From: Amycolatopsis anabasis | GTDB lineage: Bacteria; Actinomycetota; Actinomycetes; Mycobacteriales; Pseudonocardiaceae | Length of the DNA stretch: 64,000 nucleotides | Assembly: GCF_009765355.1 (NCBI RefSeq) | Contig: NZ_VTHK01000011.1 | Coordinates: forward strand, 1-64,000 | Direction: 5' to 3' | Part shown: positions 28,709-36,541 of the stretch, one piece after another | Position numbering within the stretch: position 1 is the first letter of the stretch | Layout of the letters: every line of letters begins with the position of its first letter | The notes under the pieces: model-generated | What the model was told of the DNA's origin: nothing | The model's database searches: none | The model's input: the letters and a program-made list of their open reading frames with translations, nothing else | Position numbers and translations under genes: made by a program

Positions 28709-28852
28709 GTGCGCGATGCGCAGTCACCTGGTGACAGTACTGAGCCGGGTGACGAACCCGGCTTACCCGATGTCCCCGCCCGCCTGACCTGGGGCGATCT
28801 CCGCCCGGCACGCCTGGTGCGCGTGCCCGGACCGAGGCGGGATTCACGCTGA
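28709..28852 (+). CDS. possible 47-residue leader ORF upstream of the CNNM genes
   Basis: A GTG-started frame whose TGA overlaps the ATG of the first CNNM gene (TGATG), so its translation should affect that gene. The first half is acidic and rich in proline, with Asp/Glu next to Pro in STEPGDEPGLPDVPAR. A perfect hairpin AGCCGGGT-GACGA-ACCCGGCT lies inside it. GAGGAG precedes the GTG by 11 nt. A short second frame (14 codons from ATG 28691) overlaps it. Asp/Glu-Pro stretches in leader peptides such as MgtL sense magnesium in enterobacteria; that role here is inference. Codon usage is weaker than in true genes, so it may be untranslated leader. Confidence 0.35.
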   Translation: MRDAQSPGDSTEPGDEPGLPDVPARLTWGDLRPARLVRVPGPRRDSR

Positions 28853-30210
28853 TGGACATTCTGCTTTCGGTCCTCGGCGTCGTGTTCTTCGTGTTGCTGA
28901 CCGTGGGCACCGGCCTCGCCGTCGCGGCCGAATTCTCGCTCACCGCCCTGGAACGCAGCACCGTCGACGCCGACGTGCGCCAGGTCGGCGACCGTCGCTC
29001 GAAGACGGTGCAGCGGGCGCACCGCACGCTGTCCTTCCAGCTGTCCGGCGCCCAGGTCGCCATCACGCTGACCACGCTGGTCACCGGGTACGTGGCCGAA
29101 CCGCTGATCGGTCGGCTGGTCCGCCCGCTGCTCACCGCGATCGGGTTCTCCGACGGTTTCGCCGCGGGCGGCTCGCTGGTCATCGCGCTGCTGCTGGCCA
29201 CCTCGCTGTCCATGATCCTCGGCGAGATGATGCCGAAGAACCTGGCGATCGCGCGGCCGCTGCGGACCGCGCGGGCGGTCGCCGGGTACCACTCCCGCTT
29301 CTCCGCGCTGTTCCGCTGGCTGATCACGCTGATGAACAACAGCGCGAACTGGCTGGTGCGCAAGTTCGGGGTGGAACCGCAGGAGGAACTGCGTTCGGCG
29401 CGGTCACCGCAGGAACTCGGCTCGATCGTGCGCTCCAGCGCGGCGAGCGGCACCCTGGACACCTCGACCGCGGAACTGCTGGACCGGTCCCTGCGCTTCG
29501 GCGAGCGCACCGCCGACGATCTGATGACCCCGCGCGTCCAAGTCGAATCGCTCTCCATCGACGCGTCGGTGACCGACCTCATCGAACTCGCGCGGCGCAC
29601 CGGGTTCTCGCGGTTTCCGGTCTACCGCGAGGATCTCGACGACGTGCAGGGCGCGGTGCACATCAAACAGGCCTTCACCGTGCCCGCCGGCGAGCGCGAC
29701 GCGGTCCGGGTCGGCTCGGTGATGCGACCGGTGCCGACCGTTCCGGAATCCCTGCCCGGGGACGCGCTGCTCAACCGCCTGCGCGATTCCCGGTTCCAGC
29801 TGGCGGTCGTGGTGGACGAATACGGCGGCATGGCCGGGCTGGTGACCCTGGAGGACGTCGTCGAGGAGATCATCGGCGATGTCCGCGACGAGCACGACGA
29901 GCGGGAGGCGCCCAGCTCGCAGCGGCTGGCCACGGACACCTGGATGGTCTCCGGGCAGTTGCGTGCCGACGAGATCGCCGAGATCACCGGATTCCGGATG
30001 CCCGAAGGCGATTACGAGACGATCGCCGGGCTGGTGCTGGAGCGGCTGGGCCGGATCCCGATCGCCGGGGACGGCATCGACGTCGACGGCTGGCGGCTGA
30101 CCGTGCGCACCATGGACCGCCACCGCATCGCCGAGATCGACGTGCGCCACCTGGGCGGCGGCCCGGCCAGCGCGTGGCAACCCCGATCGGATCGGGAGCT
30201 CGCCCGATGA
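28852..30210 (+). CDS. CNNM/CorC-HlyC type membrane protein (hemolysin family), first paralog
   Basis: A 452-residue protein with a DUF21/CNNM membrane domain (about four helices in residues 1-150, including the conserved GEMMPKNLAIARP), a CBS pair (about 220-340, with VVVDEYGGMAGLVTLEDVVEEIIGDV) and a C-terminal CorC/HlyC domain with TIAGLVLERLGRIP. Family members such as MpfA/CorC export magnesium or cobalt. The ATG overlaps the stop of a short leader ORF, and the TGA overlaps the ATG of a second CNNM gene, so three frames are chained. No M-box riboswitch was recognised upstream. Confidence 0.9.
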   Translation: MDILLSVLGVVFFVLLTVGTGLAVAAEFSLTALERSTVDADVRQVGDRRSKTVQRAHRTLSFQLSGAQVAITLTTLVTGYVAEPLIGRLVRPLLTAIGFSDGFAAGGSLVIALLLATSLSMILGEMMPKNLAIARPLRTARAVAGYHSRFSALFRWLITLMNNSANWLVRKFGVEPQEELRSARSPQELGSIVRSSAASGTLDTSTAELLDRSLRFGERTADDLMTPRVQVESLSIDASVTDLIELARRTGFSRFPVYREDLDDVQGAVHIKQAFTVPAGERDAVRVGSVMRPVPTVPESLPGDALLNRLRDSRFQLAVVVDEYGGMAGLVTLEDVVEEIIGDVRDEHDEREAPSSQRLATDTWMVSGQLRADEIAEITGFRMPEGDYETIAGLVLERLGRIPIAGDGIDVDGWRLTVRTMDRHRIAEIDVRHLGGGPASAWQPRSDRELAR

Positions 30211-31250
30211 ACGACTGGTTCTACATCTTCCTGGTGGTCGTGCTGCTGCTGGCCAACGCGTTCTTCGTGGGCGCCGAGTTCACCCTGATCTCGTCGCGCC
30301 GCGACCGGCTGGAAGCCCTGCGCGAACAGGGCAAGGCCCGGGCGCAGATCGTGATCAACGCCAGCAAGAACGTTTCGCTGATGCTGGCCGGGGCCCAGCT
30401 CGGCATCACCATCTGCTCGCTGCTGCTCGGCCGCCTGGGCGAACCGGCGATCGCGCACCAGCTCGCCGGGGCCTTCGAACTCCTGCACCTCCCGGAAGTC
30501 CTGCTGCACCCGATCTCGTTCGCGATCGCGCTCGCGTTCATCACGATCCTGCACGTGCTGATCGGTGAGATGGTGCCGAAGAACCTCGCGATCGCCGAAC
30601 CGGAACGCCTCGCGCTCTGGCTGGTCCCGGCGCACGTGGCGTGGGTCAAGCTGGCCAACCCGTTCATCTGGCTGCTGAACTTCGTCGCGAACTCGTTGCT
30701 GCGCCTGGTGAAGGTCGAGCCGAAGGACGAGTTGGAAACCGCGTACACCTCCGCCGAACTGGCCGAGCTGCTCAGCGAGTCACGGCGCGAAGGCCTGCTG
30801 GAGCAGTCCGAGCACGAACGGCTCAGCCAGACGCTGTCCTCGGTCCAGAAGACGGTCGCCGACGTGCTGGTGCCCATCGACCAGGTCACCACGCTGGGCA
30901 CCGCGCCGACCCTGGGCGATGTGGAGAGCGCGGTGTCCTCGACCGGATTCTCCCGGTTCCCGATCCGGACCGGAGCCGGTGAGCTGGTCGGCTACCTGCA
31001 CGTGAAGGACGTGCTGGACCAGGCCGGTGACGCGCCGACCACCACGGTCCCGGCGGCCAAGACCCGGCGCCTCATCGACCTGCCGGCGGGCGCCCGGCTG
31101 GACCGGGCGCTGTCGATGATGCTCAAGGACGGCGGTCATCTGGCCCGCGCGCTGGACGACCAGGGCCGGGTCATCGGGGTCGTCGCGCTGGAGGACCTGG
31201 TCGAGGAGTACGTGGGCACGGTCCGCGACGGCACGCACGTGACGAGCTGA
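30207..31250 (+). CDS. CNNM/CorC type membrane protein, second paralog without CorC/HlyC domain
   Basis: A 347-residue relative of the preceding protein. The membrane domain again contains GEMVPKNLAIAEPERLAL, and the CBS pair follows at about 215-345 ending in VIGVVALEDLVEEYVGTV. It stops there and lacks the C-terminal CorC/HlyC domain of its partner. The ATG overlaps the upstream TGA (ATGA). Paired long and short CNNM genes suggest a hetero-oligomeric ion exporter; this is an inference from linkage. Confidence 0.9.
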   Translation: MNDWFYIFLVVVLLLANAFFVGAEFTLISSRRDRLEALREQGKARAQIVINASKNVSLMLAGAQLGITICSLLLGRLGEPAIAHQLAGAFELLHLPEVLLHPISFAIALAFITILHVLIGEMVPKNLAIAEPERLALWLVPAHVAWVKLANPFIWLLNFVANSLLRLVKVEPKDELETAYTSAELAELLSESRREGLLEQSEHERLSQTLSSVQKTVADVLVPIDQVTTLGTAPTLGDVESAVSSTGFSRFPIRTGAGELVGYLHVKDVLDQAGDAPTTTVPAAKTRRLIDLPAGARLDRALSMMLKDGGHLARALDDQGRVIGVVALEDLVEEYVGTVRDGTHVTS

Positions 31251-31272
31251 GCCGATGGTCCACCATGGGAAC

Positions 31273-32154
31273 ATGTCCGCCCCGACCGTGCTGCCGGAAT
31301 CCGAGTGGCGCGCTCGGGAACGGGCGCACACCGAACGAATGCGCAAGTGGACGATTCCCCACCAGGAACGGCGTGCACGTGGTGAGAAACATCCAGTCCT
31401 GGATTTTCTGTTCACCTACTATTCACATCGGCCGTCCTATCTCGAACGGTGGCAGCCGGGCCCGGGCGTGATTCTCGCCGGCTCCGCCGCCCGCGCCTTC
31501 CTGGATCGCCAGGGCTATCACGAGGTCCCGGGCGGGATCGCGCTGGACGAGCGCGGTTTCACCGGAAAACGCGTCCGGACCGCCCGGTTCGCGCTGTCAC
31601 TGCTGGAGGCGACCGCCGCGCGCAGCCCCCGGCTGAGCTGTTTCGGCCTGCACGAATGGGCGATGGTGTACCGGCAGCCCGCCGAGCAGCTCCGGCACGC
31701 GCAACTGCCGTTGCGACTCGGCTCCGCGGGGACGGATCAGCTGGTGGAGTCCCTCGACGTGCGCTGCGGGCACTACGACGCGTTCCGCTTCTTCACCGAC
31801 GCCGCACGGCCGCGCAACGAGCTCACGCCCACCCGGGAAACCCAGCTCGACCTGGAACAGCCCGGCTGCCTGCACGCCAATATGGACCTGTTCAAATGGG
31901 CGTACAAACTCGACCCGTTTCTCCCGTCCGAGCTGCTCGGCGACTGCTTCGAACTGGCGGCCACGATCCGCGAACTGGACATGCGGGCGAGCCCGTACGA
32001 CCTGTCCGGACTCGGCTATCCGCCGGTGCGGATCGAGACCGCCGAGGGGCGGGCCGAGTACGCCCGCGCCCAGGCGGCCTTCGCCCGCGAGTCCGCACCC
32101 TTGCGTGATCGCCTGATCGCGCATTGCCACTATTTGCTTAGCATCGCGAAATAG
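31273..32154 (+). CDS. protein annotated in relatives as 3-methyladenine DNA glycosylase
   Basis: A 293-residue cytosolic protein. Blocks such as HPVLDFLFTYYSHRPSYLERW, ARSPRLSCFGLHEWAMVY and PGCLHANMDLFKWAYKLDPF are what I remember from an actinobacterial family carrying the name 3-methyladenine DNA glycosylase. I see no helix-hairpin-helix or AAG-type glycosylase motif, so the name may be an old annotation transfer and the activity is uncertain. ATG at 31273 matches the usual start of relatives; ATG at 31255 is possible. It lies 22 nt after the CNNM operon. Confidence 0.65.
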   Translation: MSAPTVLPESEWRARERAHTERMRKWTIPHQERRARGEKHPVLDFLFTYYSHRPSYLERWQPGPGVILAGSAARAFLDRQGYHEVPGGIALDERGFTGKRVRTARFALSLLEATAARSPRLSCFGLHEWAMVYRQPAEQLRHAQLPLRLGSAGTDQLVESLDVRCGHYDAFRFFTDAARPRNELTPTRETQLDLEQPGCLHANMDLFKWAYKLDPFLPSELLGDCFELAATIRELDMRASPYDLSGLGYPPVRIETAEGRAEYARAQAAFARESAPLRDRLIAHCHYLLSIAK

Positions 32155-32275
32155 CCCTAATGGCGTCCTCAAACAACGGACTGTCATCACATTTGCTCGT
32201 TTCCGCTCCCCTGTTAGAGTGATAACGTTTTGATTGCATACGCAGAGCAGACTCAACCTTCCGAAAGGGATGCCG

Positions 32276-33172
32276 ATGGGACGCCATAGCAGGGTGGAAG
32301 ATGACCCCGCTCCGTTCCGTCCTCAGCCCCGTGACACCCGATTCGGTGACACCGATGTGCACCCGGCGGTGGGCCGCCCCACCGACACCGGTTCGCACCG
32401 CGTAGTCGGGCGGTCGACCGACACCGGTTCGCACCGCGTAGTCGGGCGGTCCACCGGCACGGGCTCGCACCGGGTGGTCGGCAGCGCCACCGGCACCGGT
32501 TCGCACCGGGTGGTCGGCGACGCGTACGACACCGGGTCCTTCCGGGTGGCGGGCCGGTCCACCGACACCGGCTCGCACCGGGCCATCGGCAAGGCCGCCG
32601 GCCGCCGGAAGATCGCGAAGTGGCCGATCGCCTGCGTGGTGCTGGCCGCCCTGCTCGTCCTCGGCTGGCTCGGCTGGGGCTGGGCGGACGGCGTGCTCAA
32701 CAGCCGGGCCGAAGCCGAGGCGACCAACTGCGCCGAGGGGGACGCGGCGATCCGGGTCGTGGTGACCCCGAGCGCGGAGAAGCCGGTGGCCGCGGCGGCC
32801 AACCGGTGGAACCAGGCGCGGACCGTGGTGCACTCGCATTGCATCAACATCCGGGTCGAGGCGATGCCTTCCGAGCGGGTGCTGAACGCGCTCACCGGCC
32901 GCAGCAACCTGGACGCGATCGGCGGCCTGCCCGCGGCCTGGCTTCCGGAGGCCTCCTGGTGGGTCGGCGAACTGACCACCGCCAAACCGGAGCTGGTGGG
33001 CTCCCGGCCGGAGTCGGTGGCGTCGGCGCGTTCGGCCGACTACCCGTACCTGGGCCTGGCCGGCAAGGGCGTGGACGACGTCCAGCAGCGTGCCGCGCAG
33101 GCGTTCCGGGACTACCTCAAGCAACCCGCGCAGCAGGCCGACTTCGTGAGCGCCGGGCTCAAGGCGACCTGA
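32276..33172 (+). CDS. repeat-containing single-pass membrane protein with substrate-binding-like extracellular part
   Basis: A 298-residue protein. The N-terminal cytosolic part (about residues 36-107) consists of six 12-residue repeats related to TDTGSHRVVGRS. One membrane helix (WPIACVVLAALLVLGWLGWGWA, about 117-138) follows, then an extracellular region with AIRVVVTPSAEKPVAAAANRW that resembles the first lobe of an extracellular substrate-binding domain but is too short for a complete one. The start MGRHSR is common in Amycolatopsis surface proteins of this kind as I recall. AAAGGG lies 6 nt before ATG 32276. Function unknown; phosphorylation of the Ser/Thr repeats is a possibility. Confidence 0.7.
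   Translation: MGRHSRVEDDPAPFRPQPRDTRFGDTDVHPAVGRPTDTGSHRVVGRSTDTGSHRVVGRSTGTGSHRVVGSATGTGSHRVVGDAYDTGSFRVAGRSTDTGSHRAIGKAAGRRKIAKWPIACVVLAALLVLGWLGWGWADGVLNSRAEAEATNCAEGDAAIRVVVTPSAEKPVAAAANRWNQARTVVHSHCINIRVEAMPSERVLNALTGRSNLDAIGGLPAAWLPEASWWVGELTTAKPELVGSRPESVASARSADYPYLGLAGKGVDDVQQRAAQAFRDYLKQPAQQADFVSAGLKAT
32381..32596 (+). repeat. six tandem 36-bp coding repeats
   Basis: Six head-to-tail copies of a 36-bp unit in frame with the host gene. Units 1 and 2 differ at only one base, units 3-6 have drifted more, which points to recent duplication at the 5' end. Copy number is likely to vary between strains by slippage (inference). Confidence 0.85.
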
Positions 33173-33173
33173 C

Positions 33174-33593
33174 CTAGCGCACCCGCAGGGTGAGCAGGTC
33201 GACCCCGGCCGCCCGCAACCGGACCGGGATGTCACCGGGCCGGTCCGGCACGAAGTCGAGGTCCTCCGGGTCACCGGGATCGACGTCCTCGGTCTTGTCC
33301 GGGTAACCGGTGACCTCGATGTCGTCGTGCCGGTCCGAGCTGACGTGCAGCGAGATCTGCTGGCCGCGCGCGATCTCCACCACCTCCGCCGGGGGGTTGA
33401 CCTGCCCGCCCCGGAAGTCCACGTTCCGGGTGAGGGGGCCGGAGGACGCCGGCGGCGGTGGCGCCGCGGGGCTGCTGCTCGGCGCCGGAGCCGGAGCGGG
33501 GGCCGACGCGGCTGGCTTCTCCTCACCCGAGCATCCGGCGGCCACCAGGGCGAGCCCGGCCACGGTCACGGTGACAGCGAGCATCTTTCGCAC
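33174..33593 (-). CDS. hypothetical lipoprotein
   Basis: A 139-residue exported protein. The signal ends in a lipobox VAAGC at about residue 21; a Pro/Ala/Ser linker follows (about 27-52). The C-terminal 85 residues are beta-rich and include GQQISLHVSSDRHDDIEVTG, a pattern like cupredoxin-type or other Ig-like sandwich domains but without copper ligands that I can point out. GTG at 33593 has AGGAGG 6 nt upstream. It is convergent with the repeat-protein gene, 1 nt apart, with no terminator seen. No pathway link. Confidence 0.72.
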   Translation of the reverse strand: MRKMLAVTVTVAGLALVAAGCSGEEKPAASAPAPAPAPSSSPAAPPPPASSGPLTRNVDFRGGQVNPPAEVVEIARGQQISLHVSSDRHDDIEVTGYPDKTEDVDPGDPEDLDFVPDRPGDIPVRLRAAGVDLLTLRVR

Positions 33594-33710
33594 AACACAC
33601 CTCCTGTCGATCATGTTCTGACTCTTCGCACAGTAGGAGTACCCGCAGGACTAAGGGTTTCCCGGATTCCACTCCCCTAGGTGAACGGCCGATCCCGGAT
33701 ACCATCGGGC

Positions 33711-34934
33711 GTGCCTTCCCGCACCGCCTCGATCGAGGTCCGCGAGATCCCCGAATCCCACCTCGGCCGGATGGTCCGGCTCTCCGACATCGTCTTCCAC
33801 GAATCCGACGAGGACACCGAAGCCCGCAACCGCTGGCTCTGGCGCCGCGCGCGACGGATCGGCGCCTACGACGACGGGCAGCTGATCGGTGCGATCGCCT
33901 GGCTCCCCCGCCGGATTTCCGTTCCGGGAGCCCAGGTTCCGTGTGCCGGGGTCACCCTGGCCGGGGTGCTGCCGACGCATCGCCGCCGCGGGGTGCTGAC
34001 CGCGATGCTGAACCGGCTGTGGCGGGACGCGGTCGCCGAAGGCACGCCGCTGGCCGGTTTGTGGCCGTCCGAAGCCGCGATCTACGGCCGGTTCGGCTTC
34101 GGCGTCGCCACCCGGGCGGTCGAATTCGAACTCGTCACGCGCGGACCGGTGCGGCTGGCGGTCGAACCGGAACCCGGCGACCTCCGCCTGCTCGAACCGG
34201 AACAGGCGCCCAAGGCCCTCGCCGCTCTCTACCAGGACGCCCGCGTTCGCCGCGCCGGGCGGTTCGCGCGGGACACCGGGTGGTGGCAGCGCATGATCCT
34301 GCCCGAGATCGACGAGGAGGACGACGACTTCAGCCCGCCGCGGATCGTCCTGCTCGGGCCGGGCCGCGAACCCGAGGGCTACGCGATCTACCGCACCCTC
34401 GACCTCGACGACGACACCTGCGTCCTGCAGCTCAGGGAACTGCACTCGAGCGATCCGGCCGGTGAGGCGACGCTGTGGCGCTTTCTCACCGAGATCGATC
34501 TGATCGACCGGATCCGCGGCACTCGCCCGGTGGACGACCTGCTGCCGCTGCTCCTCGCCGACGAGGACGATCTCACCCTCCGCGAACACCCTTCCCTGTG
34601 GCTGCGCCTGATCGACGTTCCCGCGGCGCTCGGCGCGCGGTGCTACGCCGCACCGGCCGAGCTGGTGCTCGACGTCCGGGACGAGCAGATCGGCCGCAAC
34701 AACGGTTCGTGGCGGCTGATCACCCGCGAGGACTCGGGGAGCTGCGAGCCCACCACCGCGGCCGCCGAGCTGACGATCACCGCGCGCGAACTCGCCCGCG
34801 TCTACCTGGGCGGCGCCGATCCGGTCCGGCTCGTCCGGGCCGGGCTGATCACCGAGCACGCACCCGGTGCGGCGGAGCGGTTCGGCGCGGCGCTACGCAC
34901 TCCCCTCGCGCCCTACACCGACGACGGCTTCTGA
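33711..34934 (+). CDS. eis: Eis-like GNAT family N-acetyltransferase
   Basis: A 407-residue protein with the three-part Eis layout: GNAT domain with acetyl-CoA loop VLPTHRRRGVLTAML, a second GNAT-like domain, and a sterol-carrier-like C-terminus. The general-acid Tyr of Eis lies in AIYGRFGFG (about residue 125). The chain ends in Phe, whose carboxylate acts as base in mycobacterial Eis. Eis acetylates amines such as aminoglycosides at several positions; natural substrates vary. GTG at 33711 gives the usual length; an upstream GTG would add 10 residues. Confidence 0.88.
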   Translation: MPSRTASIEVREIPESHLGRMVRLSDIVFHESDEDTEARNRWLWRRARRIGAYDDGQLIGAIAWLPRRISVPGAQVPCAGVTLAGVLPTHRRRGVLTAMLNRLWRDAVAEGTPLAGLWPSEAAIYGRFGFGVATRAVEFELVTRGPVRLAVEPEPGDLRLLEPEQAPKALAALYQDARVRRAGRFARDTGWWQRMILPEIDEEDDDFSPPRIVLLGPGREPEGYAIYRTLDLDDDTCVLQLRELHSSDPAGEATLWRFLTEIDLIDRIRGTRPVDDLLPLLLADEDDLTLREHPSLWLRLIDVPAALGARCYAAPAELVLDVRDEQIGRNNGSWRLITREDSGSCEPTTAAAELTITARELARVYLGGADPVRLVRAGLITEHAPGAAERFGAALRTPLAPYTDDGF

Positions 34935-35273
34935 CCGGGCGGCGGCCAATTTGCGTTGCCGGGCGATCAGGAACAGCGGGAACGCCACGCTGATCGCGAT
35001 GACCACCGATAGCACGGCGTAGACCCAGGCGTGCCGGAGCCCGATCCGGTGCGCCTCGACGAACATCCAGACGATGGCGGCCACCGCGACCAGGATGACG
35101 TCGTTGGTCAGCGAGGCCGCCGCGTGGTTGGCGTACCCGTCCCGGATGAATCCGAGAATGCCGTCGTTGCCCGGCTGGGCGAAGTAGGCGAGGTTGTTCC
35201 ACCAGGTCGCCACCAGCGCCCCGGCCGCGACCAGCGCGTAGATCCCGACGAGCGTTTTGTCCCGGGTGTTCAT
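34893..35273 (-). CDS. DUF2834-type small membrane protein
   Basis: A 126-residue protein with three to four membrane helices. The N-terminal block YALVAAGALVATWWNNLAYF and the central NDVILVAVAAIVWMFVEAHR fit the DUF2834 family, whose role is unknown. Its last 42 nt overlap the 3' end of the convergent eis gene. The ATG start at 35273 lies 32 nt after the stop of another membrane protein gene of the same strand. Confidence 0.75.
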   Translation of the reverse strand: MNTRDKTLVGIYALVAAGALVATWWNNLAYFAQPGNDGILGFIRDGYANHAAASLTNDVILVAVAAIVWMFVEAHRIGLRHAWVYAVLSVVIAISVAFPLFLIARQRKLAAARSEAVVGVGREGSA

Positions 35274-35304
35274 CGTGTCATTAGGCGCCCGCCCAAGATT
35301 GTTG

Positions 35305-35871
35305 TCAAGGTGCCAAGAGGGTGGGCGTCACCCCGGTGATCGCGACCGCGAGCACCACCGCCTGGCCCCGGACGAGCACCCGCACCGCCCGGGAGCGGGG
35401 CTGGCACAGCACGAACCAGGACAGCGCCACCAGGGCGAGCACGATGCCGGTGTGCAGCAGGGCGGCGTTCGATTCCCGGCCGCCGAACCAGGCCCGGCCG
35501 AACTCGACGGCCGCGGCCACCGCGGTCACCGACACCACCCAGGGCGCGGCCCGGCGCGTCCGTCCCACCGCCACGCGGAAGCGGGGATCCTGGGACCGCA
35601 GCAGGTAGAGCGGTCCGGCCAATGCGGCCAGCAGCGGCACCACCGCTTGTTCCGGAAGATCCAGCCCGCCGGCGAGCAGCAGCTCGAGCACCACCGCGAT
35701 CCCGGCGACCGCGGCGACGCCGAATTTGGTCGCACGGCTCGATTCCAGCTGGAACACCCGCATGATCGCGAACCCGGCGACGACCGGGACCGCCGACAGC
35801 AGGGCGATCCGCAGGACGAGCGGTCCGATGCTGACCGGGACGCTCAGGACGTGGTCGTGTCCACCGAGCAC
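35305..35871 (-). CDS. hypothetical multi-pass membrane protein
   Basis: A 188-residue protein of about five hydrophobic helices with few charged residues and no motif that I recognise. It starts with GTG 4 nt after the stop of the histidine-rich membrane protein gene, so both are one transcription unit and probably form a complex. Function unknown. Confidence 0.7.
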   Translation of the reverse strand: MLGGHDHVLSVPVSIGPLVLRIALLSAVPVVAGFAIMRVFQLESSRATKFGVAAVAGIAVVLELLLAGGLDLPEQAVVPLLAALAGPLYLLRSQDPRFRVAVGRTRRAAPWVVSVTAVAAAVEFGRAWFGGRESNAALLHTGIVLALVALSWFVLCQPRSRAVRVLVRGQAVVLAVAITGVTPTLLAP

Positions 35872-35874
35872 AAC

Positions 35875-36441
35875 TCAGCGCACCAGCACCGGCGCCGCGC
35901 ACGAACACCGCATCTGCGCGCGTTCCTCGGCGTTCGGCCGGAGGTGGTACACCATCGCCACGACCATCGGCACGAACACGATCGCGTTGTAGAACAGGTG
36001 CAGTTCGACGCGGGGGAACACGAGCTGGGCGATGCTGGTCGGCTGGGGCTTGCCCAGCAGGTGCGCGCCGGTCGACGCCTGCACCAGCAGGAGCAGGTGT
36101 TCGAAGTGGTGCCACACCTGGATCCACAGCGCGATCTGCCACCAGGTGCGGGATCGTCCGGTGAAGCCGTGGCGCAGCACGATGAAGAAGAACAGCATCA
36201 CCACGGCGAATCCGTAGTGCAGCCATTCCGAGGAAACCAGCCACGGGAAGACGAGTCCGAGCACGCCACCGGCCTCGGGCCGCGGCCAGTCCAGGGCGTA
36301 GATCTGGATGGCCTGCGCGATGTGCTCGGCCCAGTGCGCGAGCACGATCAGCAGGAAGCCCAGCAGTGCGAGTTTGTGCCCCCGCAGGTTGAGCGCCGGG
36401 ATGACACCCTTCCACCCAGCGGCCTGAACCTGAGTGCTCAT
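35875..36441 (-). CDS. histidine-rich multi-pass membrane protein
   Basis: A 188-residue protein with about four membrane helices carrying an unusual number of histidines within or at the ends of the helices: HWAEHIAQ, WLHYGF, LRHGF, WHHFEHLLLL, GAHLLG, ELHLFYN, VYHLRP. The C-terminus holds a CxC (RCSCAAP). Such spacing would suit a metal or haem site in the membrane, but I know no named family. ATG at 36441 is preferred over GTG 36459. A perfect ATAAC-AAG-GTTAT palindrome lies 38 nt upstream. The next gene downstream is coupled. Confidence 0.7.
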   Translation of the reverse strand: MSTQVQAAGWKGVIPALNLRGHKLALLGFLLIVLAHWAEHIAQAIQIYALDWPRPEAGGVLGLVFPWLVSSEWLHYGFAVVMLFFFIVLRHGFTGRSRTWWQIALWIQVWHHFEHLLLLVQASTGAHLLGKPQPTSIAQLVFPRVELHLFYNAIVFVPMVVAMVYHLRPNAEERAQMRCSCAAPVLVR

Positions 36442-36478
36442 CAGCTCCGCCCCTTCCACCTCCGCGTCGACGAGTCGT

Positions 36479-36491
36479 ATAACAAGGTTAT
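36479..36491. promoter_or_regulatory. ATAAC-N3-GTTAT palindrome upstream of the membrane protein pair
   Basis: A perfect interrupted palindrome in an AT-rich pocket 38 nt before the histidine-rich membrane protein start. The position suits a repressor or activator site overlapping the promoter. The regulator is not known; no regulator gene adjoins. Confidence 0.4.
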
Positions 36492-36541
36492 GAGGCAGGG
36501 GGCCGGTCGGCTACTTCCAAACTGCTGAACTCCGGGGTGAA

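Noticed and set aside
32381-32596. Short regular repeats considered as a CRISPR array
   Set aside because: The units are head-to-tail without spacers and lie in frame inside a coding sequence with a membrane helix downstream.
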